A stretch of 64,000 nt of DNA from Enchytraeus crypticus (GCA_905160935.1 CAJHZI010000710.1:46001-110000); one strand, 5' to 3'. Positions 27,459 to 39,733 are shown, counted from the stretch's first letter. Notes: generated by a model not told the origin, from the sequence alone. Made by a program: numbers and translations.

Positions 27459-28089
27459 AGACCCTCGTAGAAATATTCACCATCTCTTCTCATTCTTATA
27501 GCAAAGGTGCAATTCTATTTTTCATTTATTTCTTTTCGCTATGAAATCAGCAATAACTGAACTCCATTGTATAACTGAGTGCACAGCATTAGTAGACCTA
27601 TATATTTTAATTCCTCAATTCTGTTGAAGTATTTGATGTCTAAAATAGGGTTGAGGGTTCAATAGAGTTTAAATGATGTTGTATACAAATAAACGTAAAT
27701 TTATTCTATGTAAATGTTGTTGTAAATTTTGTAAATTCTTTAAATCACACACGAGGATAGATTATTATAAGCTCATAGCTATCTTGCTTGTCACCCTGAC
27801 GTGTTGGAATGACCGATGAGAGCTTTGTTATTAATTCATTGGAGTAAAGTACTTAAAATGACTTTGCATTTCAGTACGAAAACTCAAAGTACTTTTAACA
27901 ATTAGTATTTAGTACATTGAAAAACGTGTACTGTGTCAGTACAATTATGGTACTGTAACAGTACTTTAAAAGCCTATCATCAGAATTAAAAATGATTAAT
28001 AATGTTACGAGTGGCTTACAGGCAGCCTGAGCTCTCTTATCTGCAGCTCTCGATCCTCACCATGTGTCTCATAAATCACTGAAGATGAG

Positions 28090-28090
<1 letters not shown>
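27459..28090. other. No gene recognised
   Basis: AT-rich intergenic sequence containing several AGTAC/GTACT words near 27850-27970. Confidence 0.5.
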
Positions 28091-28092
<2 letters not shown>

Positions 28093-28135
<43 letters not shown>

Positions 28136-28190
28136 AGAACGAGAGAGGGAGGGAGAGTGAGTGAGGGAGAGAGAGAGAGAGAGTGAGATA
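28093..28190. repeat. (GA)n microsatellite
   Basis: GAGAGA runs with a few interruptions. Confidence 0.97.
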
Positions 28191-28374
28191 ATAAATTAAA
28201 TATACAAATGAGGAACTATATAATTATAACAATATTATATGATAAGCAAGAAAGATACAGAAGAATTATAATAAGAACATAAACTTGAAATATTTGCTCA
28301 CTATAGCTAATAGCCAAATATGCGACAAATAAAAATACTGAAGAGAAGAGTATAGAATCAACCTGATGTATGAA

Positions 28375-28557
28375 TGTAGCTGTTTACCCTAGATGTAGCT
28401 GTTTTACCCTAGATGTAGCTGTTTTACCTTAGATGTAGCTGTTTTACCCTAGATGTAGCTGTTTTACCCTAGATGTAGCTGTTTTACCCTAGATGTAGCT
28501 GTTTTACCCTAGATGTAGCTGTTTTACCCTAGATGTAGCTGTTTTACCCTAGATGTA
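28375..28557. repeat. 20-bp minisatellite, 9 copies
   Basis: TAGATGTAGCTGTTTTACCC repeated; the last copy runs into TAGATGTAACCC. Confidence 0.97.
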
Positions 28558-28587
28558 ACCCTGCCACTATGACTACACCGACCACTT

Positions 28588-28760
28588 CGAAGTGATCCTC
28601 TTCCGCACACAGAAAGTCATGAAATTTTAAATGGCAGATCCTGAGGTGAATGGAACCCTTTTGGGTTCGAAAATCCCAGCCGCGCTGATCTGAGGTTACA
28701 CGGAAAATGGAATAAATTGCTAACGGTTTAAACATGTGGTATTAAAAGCAAATCCTTCAT
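28588..28760 (+). repeat. SINE-B, 5'-truncated
   Basis: AAGTCATGAAATTTTAAATG, CTGAGGTGAATGGAACCC, CCGCGCTGATCTGAGG, GGTTTAAACATGTGGTATTA. Confidence 0.85.
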
Positions 28761-29370
28761 GTTATCACATTGAGATAAGCATGAGAAGAACTTACTATGT
28801 TACTCTCTAATCATCGATTAATCATTGTTCTCTAATTATCTATTAATAAAAAACAATCAATCGATGAGAATCGATTCATATTTAACGTAATTTACTAGAG
28901 CTGCAGATGATATTTCAAGACTTCATCTTTCTTACACTGATATCCCATCAGTGCCTCTCTCTTCCCCCCCCCACTCTCTCCTGTACGCTCCATTAGCTTT
29001 CAATAACTGCCTGGCCCCGCCTCTTTACCTCCCCCCTCTCTACCTCCCCCAGTTCTACTGTGTGGGGGAGGTTGACTAATGTAATTAGAAATATGGCGTC
29101 AGGACTATTTAGATCTTAGAACTGTGAGAGATTTTTTCTATGGAATTTTGCGATTGAATTTTTGCTATTGCTAAGAAAAATGCACCAAGTGATAGAGTAA
29201 CTGCAATGCTTTTGAGGGTCCATTGTCAAATTTGTCGCTTGATAAATTGATATATAACTAAATTTTTTTTAATTTTATTTTTTTATTTGTCGCTTGATAA
29301 ACTGATTGCTAATACGACATGAGTACATAGGATATAATAGAGATCTGTCACCTACTCAAGGAGACCTATG
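28761..29370. other. No gene recognised
   Basis: Contains a C-rich patch at 28960-29065 (CTCTCTTCCCCCCCCC and CCTCCCCC). No coding signal. Confidence 0.5.
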
Positions 29371-29488
29371 TCTAATTCAAGCCCCGTTTGTGCTTCTAAA
29401 CCATGACAGTGACTGGGAAAACAGTGGATTTGAACCCTGCACATAGTGACCAGCAGTAAAGTATGTAAGTGATACATTGCTGGTTCAG
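29371..29488 (-). repeat. SINE-A, degenerate
   Basis: CCATGACAGTGACTGGGAAA, GTGGATTTGAACCCTGCACA, TAGTGACCAGCAG: a diverged minus-strand copy. Confidence 0.6.
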
Positions 29489-30895
29489 CTTGATTACGAA
29501 ATGACAAGTATTTAAGTTGACTACAAATTTAGTCGAAATCTTTGCATGAAATGAATTGACTCGATTTAATCATCTATTGAACGCAAAACAGCGCAGCGTA
29601 CGACAATGCTTAATATTGAAGTTCAAAATTAATTATTATTTTTATATCATAATTATTTCTATTATAATTACATGATGTAACCTCTAAGCTGTTGGTGTCC
29701 TGCTCGATAGCCTTAGGGCTCCTCAGGAAGCCACAAACGATTGATCACTGTTGCAGTTTATTGTTCAATTTTGTGTTATTTTGCAAAGTGAACATTGTAT
29801 CTCACAGTAGCAAATTGCACATATATATGATATAGGGATATAGCTATAGAAATATCACAATGTATCTCATAATAGCAGTTCAGCATTGTTGCTATTCTAA
29901 GACATTGCAACAACGCAATAACGCGTGAAGGCGATCAACGGGACCTGGAATATGAATGTTCCAAAGGAGGAGGTGGGGGAGTGTGAAGGAGAGGTGTGAA
30001 GGGATGAATGAGAGGTGGGGGTACCGGGATAACTTGACCCCATCGACACGAGCACAAGTGGGATATCAGATAATTGAAGAGTGCCGAGACAAACGAAATA
30101 TCTGAAGACAACGGAGAGCTGACTCCGCGCAAATGATTCCGTTGTACAACATTCTAAATATGACATTTATAAATATGACCATTTATAAATAATCCTCAAT
30201 TCTACTATTTTATTTAGTTTTATTGATCGTCTAACTCGTCTTTTTTATTTCTTATCGGCAAACAATGCTAATAAATCTAACAATGAATAGCTAATTCACA
30301 AACCAGCTAACGATATGTTCTAACGTTAGTTTACGTTGACTTGTTCTTAATTAACAAAAAGCTGGCAAAAGCTGGCAAAAGCTAGTAAAGCTAATGTTAA
30401 CGTCAGTTTCTAACACCGGGCACTATTCAACTTAAACCCTCATATTTACTATTTGTAATGACCAGTATTAATTTCTGTTAAAAACATTAAAAACAGTACA
30501 AATTTGATAATTTATCATACATTTATAGTTAATTCTTTTACTAATTATTAGCATGATAGTGAAACTATGATAAGGCTTGCGCTAGACGGGTAAAATCTCT
30601 CAAACAAGTTCAGAACCACTGACCCGTAAACACAACAAACAACTCTAGATCATCACCACCACGCCTCTTCACTTTGAGACTGATTTCTACGACTACAGGT
30701 GGCTTGCTATGTGAGGCTGGTGATTTCTTAATTGCTCTGTCATTCCTCTGCTTCCCTGGACGTCTTGTTACACATATGCCTCATATGCCTCAACGGCGCA
30801 TCAAAGAGTTGTAACCTCAGAGCTGACCTCTCTTGTTAGCATTTTATCACCAGGGCTTACTTTTAACTTGTTAATGATAGTGCGGATGCAGTTAT

Positions 30896-30900
<5 letters not shown>
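29489..30900. other. No gene recognised
   Basis: AT-rich intergenic DNA with one 32-bp SINE-A tail fragment at 30382-30413 (AAAGCTAATGTTAACGTCAG). Frames at 29897-30166 show no family motif. Confidence 0.5.
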
Positions 30901-30928
<28 letters not shown>

Positions 30929-31005
30929 GTGCACTGCCCACTGGCAGATCCATGGTATATAACGCCTCCACTCTTCTCTGTCTTCCGCCTTCCTCTTCAT
31001 TTTCA
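30901..31005 (-). repeat. LINE-Z 3' end with (CT)n
   Basis: (CT)n, then TAGTGCACTGCCCACTGGCA, GATCCATGGTATATAACGCC and CTTCCGCCTTCCTCTTCATT. The minus strand encodes [19 protein letters not shown], a LINE tail. Confidence 0.75.
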
Positions 31006-31049
31006 TATAGTTATAGTAGTGAAGACAATTTAGATTCACTACAGATTTG

Positions 31050-31178
31050 GCTGGAACCAGTGGTGATAAGACACTCGACCGCGGATCAGTATGTGCGGGG
31101 TTCAAATCCTGGGCTCGCCCGTCACTGACATCGCTTTCGAGTGAGGAAACTGACGTTAACATTAGCTTTACCATTAGT
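31050..31178 (+). repeat. SINE-A, near full-length
   Basis: TTGGCTGGAACCAGTGGTGA, ACTCGACCGCGGATCAGTAT, GGGGTTCAAATCCTGGG, CGTCACTGACATCGCTTTCG, GAAACTGACGTTAACATTAG. Confidence 0.93.
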
Positions 31179-32605
31179 TGTTGTAGATTTTTACGCATTC
31201 AAGCATTTTTTCGATAACAAGCACAAATCTCCACTTAGTCTAATTAAAGAATTATGAGCAAGTTGAACAACGTTCAGTTTGTCAATATTTTTTATTTTAA
31301 TACTAAAAATGATTTTATTTGTTCCAAATTTAGAAGAACACTTATAAAACTCAATTAAGATGATACAGTTTTCTCGACATGTATCAAATAATCGTCATAT
31401 AAACCGCTGCACACAGGTTTAGCTCATATGGGCTTCGATCGTTTAATATGAACTCATACGAGCTTTAAGTGCTCAATGTAGTCATGGACAACAGTAGCAC
31501 TCAAATCCTGTGTTGTTGTTGTTTGAGACACGTTTTCCTGTAGCAAATGTCATGTGAAGCGGACAGGAAAATGTAAATGTATTGACTGCAGACTATTATT
31601 TTATTTTCGATTGAATCAGTTGTCTTAGTCTCTGCTGAACTATAACTTAATTTAAACTCTTGAACAACTTTGAGGATTACTATGAACGCTATACAGGTAG
31701 TACCTGTCTCCCTTTCTTCTCAGTCTTGCACATATTTTAAATGTAGAACTTAATTCAATTATTAACTGTTGCCTGCATCAGCTAATATCACAGAAATCAA
31801 ACTTTGGTTAAATTGTCAACCCCCCCTCTTCTCAGCTCCAACTATTCCCCTACCCTTCTCGTGGTGGGCGGGGGCTTAGACTGAAGATTATTCCAGATAA
31901 ATCAAAGAAATCAACTCCCCGGGGTTAACCCCCCCCCCCCACGTACATCAGAGCCCCGGTGGAAGACAAGACTGACGTGAAAGATGGCACCGGTCAAAAG
32001 GTTAAACACATCGAAGAGAAATGATATATCAGTCCACTCTCTCCATCTCTTTCCATCTCTCTCCACGACTTCAGGTTTCTTTTCAAAACCAGTCAAGTGG
32101 TAAACTTACAGCAATTCTAGGAGGCGTGGCTCTTCGTGTAACCCCTGACCTCAGATTGACCCGAATTCATAGAGGTCACTGTAGTTATGCTCAATGACGT
32201 CATCCACTGTAGGTTCGTTGTAGAGTTTTATGTTACATGTTGATATAGGAGATGATCGTAGCCTAAGAACTAGCATGACATGACTGGTGGAAAAACTCTA
32301 AGATCTCATGAACTCCAATATCATTAATGTAACATTCCAAGTAGTATTTTATATTATACTATCGTAACAGTTCTGAGTCAGAAAGCGAATTACAGCTCGT
32401 TCACTAAAACACTGATACAAATATATTATTAACTAACAAGAAAGCATACCAAACTTAATTAACTAACAAATATATAATTATCTAACTAGAAAGCATACCT
32501 AACTAAGTTAACTAACAAATATTCAATAAACTAACAAGAATGCATACTTAACTTAGACTACTTAGTTAACAACACAATATGCATAGTTAAGTGAGAAAGT
32601 GATAC
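31179..32605. other. No gene recognised
   Basis: AT-rich intergenic sequence with a C9-10 run near 31930 and a short CTAACAAGAAAGCATACC repeat (about 32430-32550). Confidence 0.5.
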
Positions 32606-32609
32606 ATTA

Positions 32610-32828
32610 ATGTCCTAATAGCGTAGGGGTAACGTCGTGAAGTTTTAACTGACGGATACTGAGGTGAATTGAAATCTCGTGGGTTCGAATCCCGGCCGCG
32701 CTGATCTGTGAGTAAAATCTCGGACATTCACTGAACTGGTTATACGGTAAATGGTCTACATTACCTAACGGTAATGTGGCATTAAAAGTGATAGATATCA
32801 ACATAGTTGATTTGTCACTATAATGCGT
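32610..32828 (+). repeat. SINE-B, near full-length
   Basis: TAATAGCGTAGGGGTAACGT (A box), TGAGGTGAATTGAAATCTCG, GGGTTCGAATCCCGGCCGCG (B box), CGGACATTCACTGAACTGG, TGGCATTAAAAGTGATAG. Confidence 0.92.
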
Positions 32829-33109
32829 GTTTAATTTTTAAAGTAAGGCTAAAAGAACAAGCTAAGGACTCTTTATTAAACAGGGAAAGTTATGATAATG
32901 TCTGTCTCAGTTCGTCACCGATAGTTATTTTGAGCTTCTAATAAAATATATATATATAGGTCCTTGAGGCTCCACAATTTACTACAAGTAGTTTATAGTA
33001 GTAGTCTATAAAGCATTTAATCAATGTTTGTGCAGTAACTAAACACCTGTTTTCTGCGCAGGCTACACGTAGATAAGCTGATATCAGATAACAGCTTTAA
33101 CTAACACAG

Positions 33110-33182
33110 GTTTCCGTAGTGTAGTGGTTATCACGTTCGCCTAACACGCGAAAGGTCCCCAGTTCGAGCCTGGGCGGAAACA
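33110..33182 (+). tRNA. tRNA-Val (anticodon AAC)
   Basis: 73 nt with GTTTCCG/CGGAAAC acceptor stem, discriminator A, anticodon loop CCTAACAC with AAC, A box TAGTGTAGTGG and T-arm CCCAGTTCGAGCCTGGG. TTTT follows within 15 nt as a Pol III terminator. Nearly identical to the metazoan tRNA-Val-AAC sequence. Confidence 0.97.
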
Positions 33183-33211
33183 AATGCTAATATTTTAAAT
33201 TTAGTTTCTAT

Positions 33212-33271
33212 ATTAACGTCACTGACATCGCTTTCGAGTGAGGAAACTGACATTAACGTGAGCTTCACCAT
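33212..33271 (+). repeat. SINE-A tail fragment
   Basis: TTAACGTCACTGACATCGCT, TTCGAGTGAGGAAACTGACA. It lies at the same distance from tRNA 1 as a matching fragment from tRNA 2, so the tRNA plus tail was duplicated as a unit. Confidence 0.85.
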
Positions 33272-33344
33272 ATTACATTATATTAGTATACATATCATAT
33301 TAGTATTTTAACTTCTTTATCTAATGGTAAGAGGTTAAGGTAGA

Positions 33345-33645
33345 CACGTGATCACTATTCGTTTTTAGTCACTGCTATGTTACTATCACGTGACCACTAT
33401 TCATACTCAATCACTGTTGTGTTATTATCACGTGACAACTATTCGTTTTCAGTCACTGCTATGTTACTATCAAGTGACCACTATTCGTATTCAATCACTG
33501 CTATGTTACTATTTTGTGACCACTATTCGTATTCAATTACTGCTATATTTGTTATCACCTGACCACTATTCGTATTTAATCACTGCTGTGTTATTATCAC
33601 GTTACCACTGCCATGCTACTACCACGTGACCACTATTCGCATTCG
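33345..33645. repeat. 42-bp minisatellite with CACGTG
   Basis: About seven copies of TGCTATGTTACTATCACGTG, ACCACTATTCGTATTCAATCAC. Several copies keep the palindrome CACGTG. 14 codons per unit, so open frames are artefacts. Confidence 0.93.
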
Positions 33646-33838
33646 GCCACTTATATTGTTATCAGTTGATCTCCCAGGTGATAGGTCACACTGATCCTAT
33701 TGAAGCTGTTTACAATAGCATTGATTTTTTAGGTTTAACACTGGTTCAATGTTAATCAATTGCCTCTAGTTTTCAGCTATTAATAACTACATCTTAACCG
33801 AGCCATTACAGGCAAGTGGTATCAACCAATATTCAGGA

Positions 33839-33911
33839 GTTTCCGTAGTGTAGTGGTTATCACGTTCGCCTAACACGCGAAAGGTCCCCAGTTCGAGCCT
33901 GGGCGGAAACA
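33839..33911 (+). tRNA. tRNA-Val (anticodon AAC)
   Basis: Same 73-nt sequence as 33110-33182, with TTTTT terminator at about 33921. Within the inverted duplication. Confidence 0.97.
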
Positions 33912-33943
33912 AATGCTAGTATTTTTAATTTAGTTTCTATATT

Positions 33944-34001
33944 AACGTCACTGACATCAATTTCGAGTGAGGAAACTGACGTTAACATTAGCTTTACCAA
34001 C
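33944..34001 (+). repeat. SINE-A tail fragment
   Basis: TTAACGTCACTGACATCAAT, GAGGAAACTGACGTTAACAT, TAGCTTTACC directly 3' of tRNA-Val 2. Confidence 0.85.
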
Positions 34002-34116
34002 TTTTTAGTAACAGTGCAATCGGTCTAAACTAAAAATTGTTTTATTGTTAGTTCAACTTTACTTTATAGACTTTAAACGGCTATTCAGAGTTAATATCAG
34101 ATCTCCTAAATCAGAA

Positions 34117-34189
34117 GTTTCCGTAGTGTAGTGGTTATCACGTTCGCCTAACACGCGAAAGGTCCCCAGTTCGAGCCTGGGCGGAAACA
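34117..34189 (+). tRNA. tRNA-Val (anticodon AAC)
   Basis: Same 73-nt sequence; TTTT at about 34198. Its 3' end is the edge of the inverted duplication. Confidence 0.97.
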
Positions 34190-34925
34190 AGTTAATATTT
34201 TATCATGTTGTGGACCTGTTTATTAGTAGGGCTGTTTAATAGAAAATGAAGTGTATACGTTGCTTAATTTTACTTTGTAAAGTAGGCCTATCAGTTTTGA
34301 AAAAGTCAGTAATGCAAATTTAATGTTTCAGCCATTTTGCGCTATTTCTCCAGTAGAAGAAATAAAAAGAGAAAAGGTGGCATTTTAGAGTATAGAACGG
34401 TATTGAAAATTAAATTGAAACGATTAACTAGATAGAAAAATAGGAAGAGGAGAAGAATACAAAAAAGAAGTAAAAGAAGAAGAAAAGGAAAAAAGAAGTT
34501 TAAGATAAGGAAAGAGAGGAAAATAAATATAAAAAGATACAGAATCGGAAAAAAAATGAAAATTAAAAAAGATAAGAACAAGGAATAAAAGAAGAGAAAA
34601 TATAAGAAGCAAAAAAGTGTAAAGTGAGAAAAAAGAAGATCTAGAACAAGAATAAAAACTAGAACTAGTAAGAAGAAGCGAAAGAAGACGAAAAGAAGAT
34701 AAAGTAATAAAAATAAAAAAGAAAGTAAAGAAGTAAAAGTTAAGTAGAACGAGATTTGGGATAATGAGGTTACAGTGACCTAGATTTCAGCAGTTGGATA
34801 TAAAATTAAGAAGAGCGAGACATAGAATAATGAGGTTATTGTGACCTAGATTTCAGCAGTTGGATATAAAATTAAGAAGAGCGAGACATAGAATAATGAG
34901 GTTATTGTGACCTAGATTTTAGCAA
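34190..34925. other. Purine-rich low-complexity sequence
   Basis: 34360-34740 is mostly AAGAAGAAAAG-type sequence on the + strand. 34750-34920 holds two to three copies of an about 68-bp unit (GCGAGACATAGAATAATGAG, GTTATTGTGACCTAGATTT). No gene recognised. Confidence 0.75.
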
Positions 34926-34927
34926 TA

Positions 34928-35064
34928 GAAGCTGGTAAAGCTAAGGTTAACGTCAGTTTCCTCACTGGAAAGCGATTATCAGTGACAGGCGAATCCAGGA
35001 TTTGAACCCCGCACATACTGATCCGCGGTCGAGTAACTTACCGACATCGCCACTGGCTCCAGCG
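34928..35064 (-). repeat. SINE-A, near full-length
   Basis: AAGCTGGTAAAGCTAAGGTT through GGATTTGAACCCCGCACATA to CATCGCCACTGGCTCCAGCG. Confidence 0.93.
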
Positions 35065-35227
35065 AGTAGGAGGAGGAATTAAGAGGCTGACGTGTTGTTA
35101 ATGGTAGACACGTGACTGAGCAATGCTTGTTATCACCTGACACCATCCATCAGTCAATGCGCCACTAATGCGGGCCTGTGGCATATATTCTTACTGGGAA
35201 AACGTAATGCAATTGTGAAATATTAAC

Positions 35228-35330
35228 CTGTAGCTCACTTACGTCTAACATCATCCCTGTATGAGGAAACGGACGTTAAACCTTTGTTATTATTATTATT
35301 ATTATTATAATTTTTATTATTATTATTATT
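35228..35330 (+). repeat. SINE-C 3' end with (ATT)n tail
   Basis: CATCATCCCTGTATGAGGAA, ACGGACGTTAAACCTTTG and then (TTA)n. The tail runs directly into the LINE-X 3' end on the other strand. Confidence 0.85.
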
Positions 35331-35334
35331 TTTA

Positions 35335-35440
35335 TTTTTACCCCGGTGTAAAGAATCTGGGGTTTGATAAAAATGATTCAAGCAATACGTGATAAATCGC
35401 CGCCCGGCTACTGGAGGTCATCAATCGGTCATCAATCAAT
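35335..35440 (-). mobile_element. LINE-X, 5'-truncated 3' end
   Basis: Reverse complement of the LINE-X terminus: TTTTACCCCGGTGTAAAGAA, TCTGGGGTTTGATAAAAATG, ATTCAAGCAATACGTG, CGCCGCCCGGCTACTGGAGG. Only about 100 bp remain. Confidence 0.92.
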
Positions 35441-35689
35441 CAATTATTATTATTATTATTATTATTATTATCATTATTACTTGTAAATTGTAATAAGAAA
35501 TAATATAATGCAAAGTTCACTAGCAACAATGACAAATTTCAGCTAAATATTATACGGTTTCAATAATGTAGGCCTAAGCTGTATTTTGAGACAAATAGAA
35601 TATACTCAGGGGCGCTTTATACAGTATTCCTATTCTAAGATGCTATTGCAAGATATTAATATAATGTCTACAATAATATGTATTAGTAT

Positions 35690-35800
35690 AATAGAAAGTA
35701 TTAGTATAATATGTATTATTCACGGATCTTGAGATCTTGTGGCAGAGAGTTCCATATTGTCGGAGCAGAAAACATGAAGGAGCGAACAAAATTACGAACA
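35690..35800 (-). repeat. LINE-Y RT-tail fragment
   Basis: Reverse complement reads CGCTCCTTCATGTTTTCTGC, TCCGACAATATGGAACTCTC, TGCCACAAGATCTCAAGATC, matching 12265-12325. Confidence 0.75.
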
Positions 35801-35872
35801 AGAAGTGCAAAATAGGGTTGACATAAACAGACAATTGATAAATACCACAAGGAATAGCAAGAAGTACTGCAT

Positions 35873-36065
35873 GTGTCATATCCTGAGAGGAAATGGTTTA
35901 CTAAAAGAGGTAATTGAAGGAAGAATAAAAGGAAGAAAAGTTAGAGGAAGACCAAGACTGTTGGGATGCTGGATGGTTTCATAATTATTTCATATGTTAA
36001 TATAAAGAGAAAAGAAGAGAATTAATAAATACGCTGAGGAGATAGATGCCATGGACCTGCTAATA
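35873..36065 (+). pseudogene. LINE-Z ORF2 tail, broken
   Basis: Reads HILRGNGLLKEVIEGRIKGR, KVRGRPRLLG..., then a frame break. It ends GATGCCATGGACCTGCTAAT. Same layout as 13840-14049. Confidence 0.65.
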
Positions 36066-36294
36066 AGCATTAAGAGAGAAGTGCCTTTTTCATGACAACA
36101 TGAAGCACTGTGGAATCAAATCAAAACCGATGCGCAGAGGGAGGGGTTCATAAACGATGCGAGCCAAAATCAAGTTAACAAAACCAAGAAAGGGGACTAG
36201 CGGAATAGAAGTTGATCTGAGTTCATGGAATAACAATATTATGAAAACAATTCCTTTTTCATTCAGTTCATGGAATAACAATAGTACATAACAG

Positions 36295-36305
36295 AGAGAG
36301 AGAGA

Positions 36306-36402
<97 letters not shown>
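36295..36402. repeat. (GA)n(TA)n(TG)n microsatellite
   Basis: Three consecutive pure dinucleotide runs. Confidence 0.98.
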
Positions 36403-36404
<2 letters not shown>

Positions 36405-37540
36405 ATTTCAGCATGAACACCAAATCACTGACAAGTACAGCTAGAAATAAACATTTAACAGAAATAAAAAAATTACAATTAATACATTTATTAAGTCTTT
36501 GTTTTTCTATTTAGCTGAACAGTTTTCTACGGGACTTCAAATTCGGCTGAATAGGAAGGAACTGATCCAGTCTCTGGATTTTAAATGCGAAGTCTTGTTC
36601 GCCTCAATCCATCAGTCTCACAAGAAATCCTGATCCGGTTGCTGAGAGCTACCCAGTCACGTGGAAGAATTGGAGCCGGGACGTGTGTAAGGGTTATATA
36701 TGCAATCTTAAATTAGAAAGCACTCAGCTAAAAATAGAAATCCTCTTGCCAACAATTATTTACGATATAATTAAGAATTCTAAAGTATTAAATTCTAATT
36801 TACTTCAGAAGTAAACGAACTTTAAATATGTAAAAAAATCTTTATTAACTTTTTTCTGGAAATGATTTAATTAATTTTGGTTTAATATTTTGAGCTGCTT
36901 GTTTGAGTTTAATACTGCTGTTGGAAAGAGCATTGCTTAATAACTTGAACTGCTTCTAACAGGCTCAAATAAATGGACCTAAACTTGTGTAGGAATGGTA
37001 AAGCCATTTGCTGCACAATATTACTAAAGTGTCGAAATTATTCATTTGTATTTTTGTGTTTACTTGTATGATTGTACATGTCATTTACTGTTATCTTGCT
37101 ACCTAAATGCCAAATGGTGAAATAATGCTCTCTATTACCGTAATTTCTTGACACCCAAGGTAAAGTGTTATAATTTGTCACCCAAGGTAAATTGTTATAA
37201 TTTGTAGAGGATGATCAAGGTTTTAATGATAAAATGTTTTACTCTGTAGAGGATGATCAAGGTTTTAATGATAAAATGTTTTACTCTGTAGAGGATGATC
37301 AAGGTCTTATATCATATGTCTCGGAACAGTTAGCATAAGAGCAATTCTACTCACCTATTTCTTGGTCTCCAGTCTAGACGCTTAGTCGATGATGTTTCTT
37401 ATCTCAGCTCGTCAGATGTAAGCGGTTGACAAGTTGAACGAGGTTGAACGGCGACCGAATATCATCCAAAGAGAGAACTACAATAGAAATAGACCGAGCA
37501 TAAAGAGATGTGGAGAGATGAACAATGCCGATAGATCATT
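36403..37540. other. No gene recognised
   Basis: AT-rich intergenic sequence. A 45-bp direct repeat (GTAGAGGATGATCAAGGTTT, TAATGATAAAATG) lies at 37205-37310. Confidence 0.55.
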
Positions 37541-37990
37541 GTTGTTGGATTGCTGTAGGATTGCTGTAGCAGTGATGTAGGATTGTTTTAGGATTGTTGT
37601 GGGATTGCTGTAGGATTGCTGTAGGATTGTTGTAGAATTGTTGTAGGATTGCTTTAGGATTGTTAAGGGTTGTTGTAGGATTGTTGTAGGATTGTTAAAG
37701 CATTGTTGAAGGATTGTTATAAAGTTTTTGCAGCAGCGCTGTAGCTTTGTTATAGCATTGTTGTAGCATTGCTGTAGCATTGTTGTATCATTGTTGTATC
37801 ATTGTTGCATCGTTGTTGTAGCATTGCTGTATCATTGTTGTAGCATTGCTGTATCATTGTTGTATCATTGTTGTAGCATTGCTGTATCATTGTTGTATCA
37901 TTGTTGCAGCATTTCTGTATCATTGTTGTAGCATTGCTGTATTATTGTTGTATCATTGTTGTAGCATTGCTGTATCATTGTTGAAGGAAA
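37541..37990. repeat. 12-bp type minisatellite ATTGTTGTAGCA/GGA
   Basis: About 35 irregular copies; the first half is ATTGTTGTAGG-rich, the second ATTGCTGTATC-rich. Confidence 0.95.
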
Positions 37991-38955
37991 ATCGATGTGT
38001 TAACTGCATGGCAGAGATTATATAGGCCTACAGCTAGGCTATTTTGTAGATTATTTGAGAAAGAGTAAAATTTAAGTAAAATTTATAATATGAACTTATC
38101 AAAGAAAATATTTATAAATTGTCGAATAGGGGTCTACTGCCTATATAGTACACTTCGTGTCTGAGCCACCGCCGAATTAATAAATCGTCGACTGAGCCTG
38201 CCTTAAGGAGCGACTAAGCATACCTTTGAGATACAAAAATTGTTAATATGCGTATCATAAATTATAATTATATGATAAAATATACATGTATAGGCCCATT
38301 ATGATATTGACATTTATTTTACAATCAATACTCAGAAATATGTTAAACGTAAACAGATGTTAGACTTACATTATATAGAAAAAGAACACATGGAAGTATA
38401 TTAGGCCCACAAAAGTGTATATTTTAAATGATTACGTGAACAGCCGTCTGTAATAGTCATATATGGTACGCATCACTTTATCAAAGGACCCAGTTATGAG
38501 AGATTAGCTTAAGAGCCACAGTACGATTCACTGCCCCTCATAGATGCGTACGATTCAATGCCCCTCTGAGATGAGTACGATTCATTGCCCCCTCAGGATT
38601 TGCATTCAATGCAATCTCTCTTTTAGATACAGCTCTAGATGCTTAAGAAATAAGATACGAATAAAAGAACAACTGAAAAACAAGAAGAATAACAACTGTC
38701 GAAATCTAAATTCACTAAAATAGTCAATCGATCAAATGTGGAGGTTGTGGGCGGAGCTAGTCTTACTTCTCTGAACATGATGTCTATCCCTTTTTCATAT
38801 TACATTCCGTTAACACAAATTTCTCGTTTTATGGATTTTGTCCACAGTTGATTTCACCAATTGTGTAGTAGCCTTTATCTACATTAATTTGAGAGAATTA
38901 TTCAGATCTAGCTAATAGAATGGGCCGTATTTTGGTTGAAGAAGACTAACGTAAA
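37991..38955. other. No gene recognised
   Basis: AT-rich intergenic sequence. Three short TACGATTCANTGCCCC repeats at 38520-38590. Confidence 0.5.
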
Positions 38956-38956
38956 G

Positions 38957-39190
38957 TAAAAGACACGCATTATAGTGAAATGATCAACTATGTTGATATC
39001 TATCACTTTTTAATATCACATGTTTAAACCACTATCCAATTTATAGTCCATTTTCCATTTAGCCAGTCCAGTGAATGTCCGAGATTTTACTCTCAGATCA
39101 ACGCGGTTGGGATTCGAACCCACGAGGTTTCAAATTCACCTCAGGATCTGTCATTTAAAACTTCATGACGTCACCTTACGCTATCAAGAC
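38957..39190 (-). repeat. SINE-B, near full-length
   Basis: Minus strand: TAGCGTAAGGTGACGTCATG, GAGGTGAATTTGAAACCTCG, GGGTTCGAATCCCAACCGCG, GACATTCACTGGACTGGC, ATTAAAAAGTGATAGATATC. Confidence 0.92.
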
Positions 39191-39205
39191 ATTCATTCAG
39201 AACTA

Positions 39206-39545
39206 CATTTAGTGGTGTATGAATACATCGTCTGTGTGACGCATACTGTGTAAAGTATAGACATAGTAGTGCATTTAAATCAGTAGAAAGAAGGCACAAT
39301 ATTAAAGAGTTCTAGAGATTTTCAGTGCAACTTGATGAGATCAGAGTTTAGAGCTGATCGATGGTGTGCTGATGTATGAGCGAGATAGCTAACATTGCGT
39401 GAATATATACCTTAGTCCTGCGATAGATAAGAGAAGAAGCGACGAGAACGACAAGTGTATCGGGAGGCGTCCACTTGATATAATTAAGAGAGAGTAGAGT
39501 TCATGGTAGCGGTCATATCTCGTCGATGAAAGAAATTAATTAATG
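39206..39545. other. No gene recognised
   Basis: Short non-repetitive stretch without coding signal. Confidence 0.5.
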
Positions 39546-39687
39546 CTCTCTCTCTCTCCTCCAGAGCCCCCCCTCCCTCTCTGAGGATCTATCCTTCTTT
39601 CTCTCTCTCTCTCTCTCTCTCACTCTCTCTCTCCCTCTCTAGCGGCTCTCAGGATGCCCCTCCTCTCCCTCTCTGTATCTCTATCCT

Positions 39688-39733
<46 letters not shown>

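Larger units (their letters stand above)
33302..34189 (+). repeat. Left arm of an inverted duplication (partner 55565-56487)
   Basis: From AGTATTTTAACTTCTTTATC through a 42-bp minisatellite, tRNA-Val 2, a SINE-A fragment and tRNA-Val 3, ending at the tRNA 3' end. The reverse complement of 55565-56487 has the same order and near-identical text (e.g. TAATGGTAAGAGGTTAAGGT). The flanks outside do not match. Confidence 0.92.
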
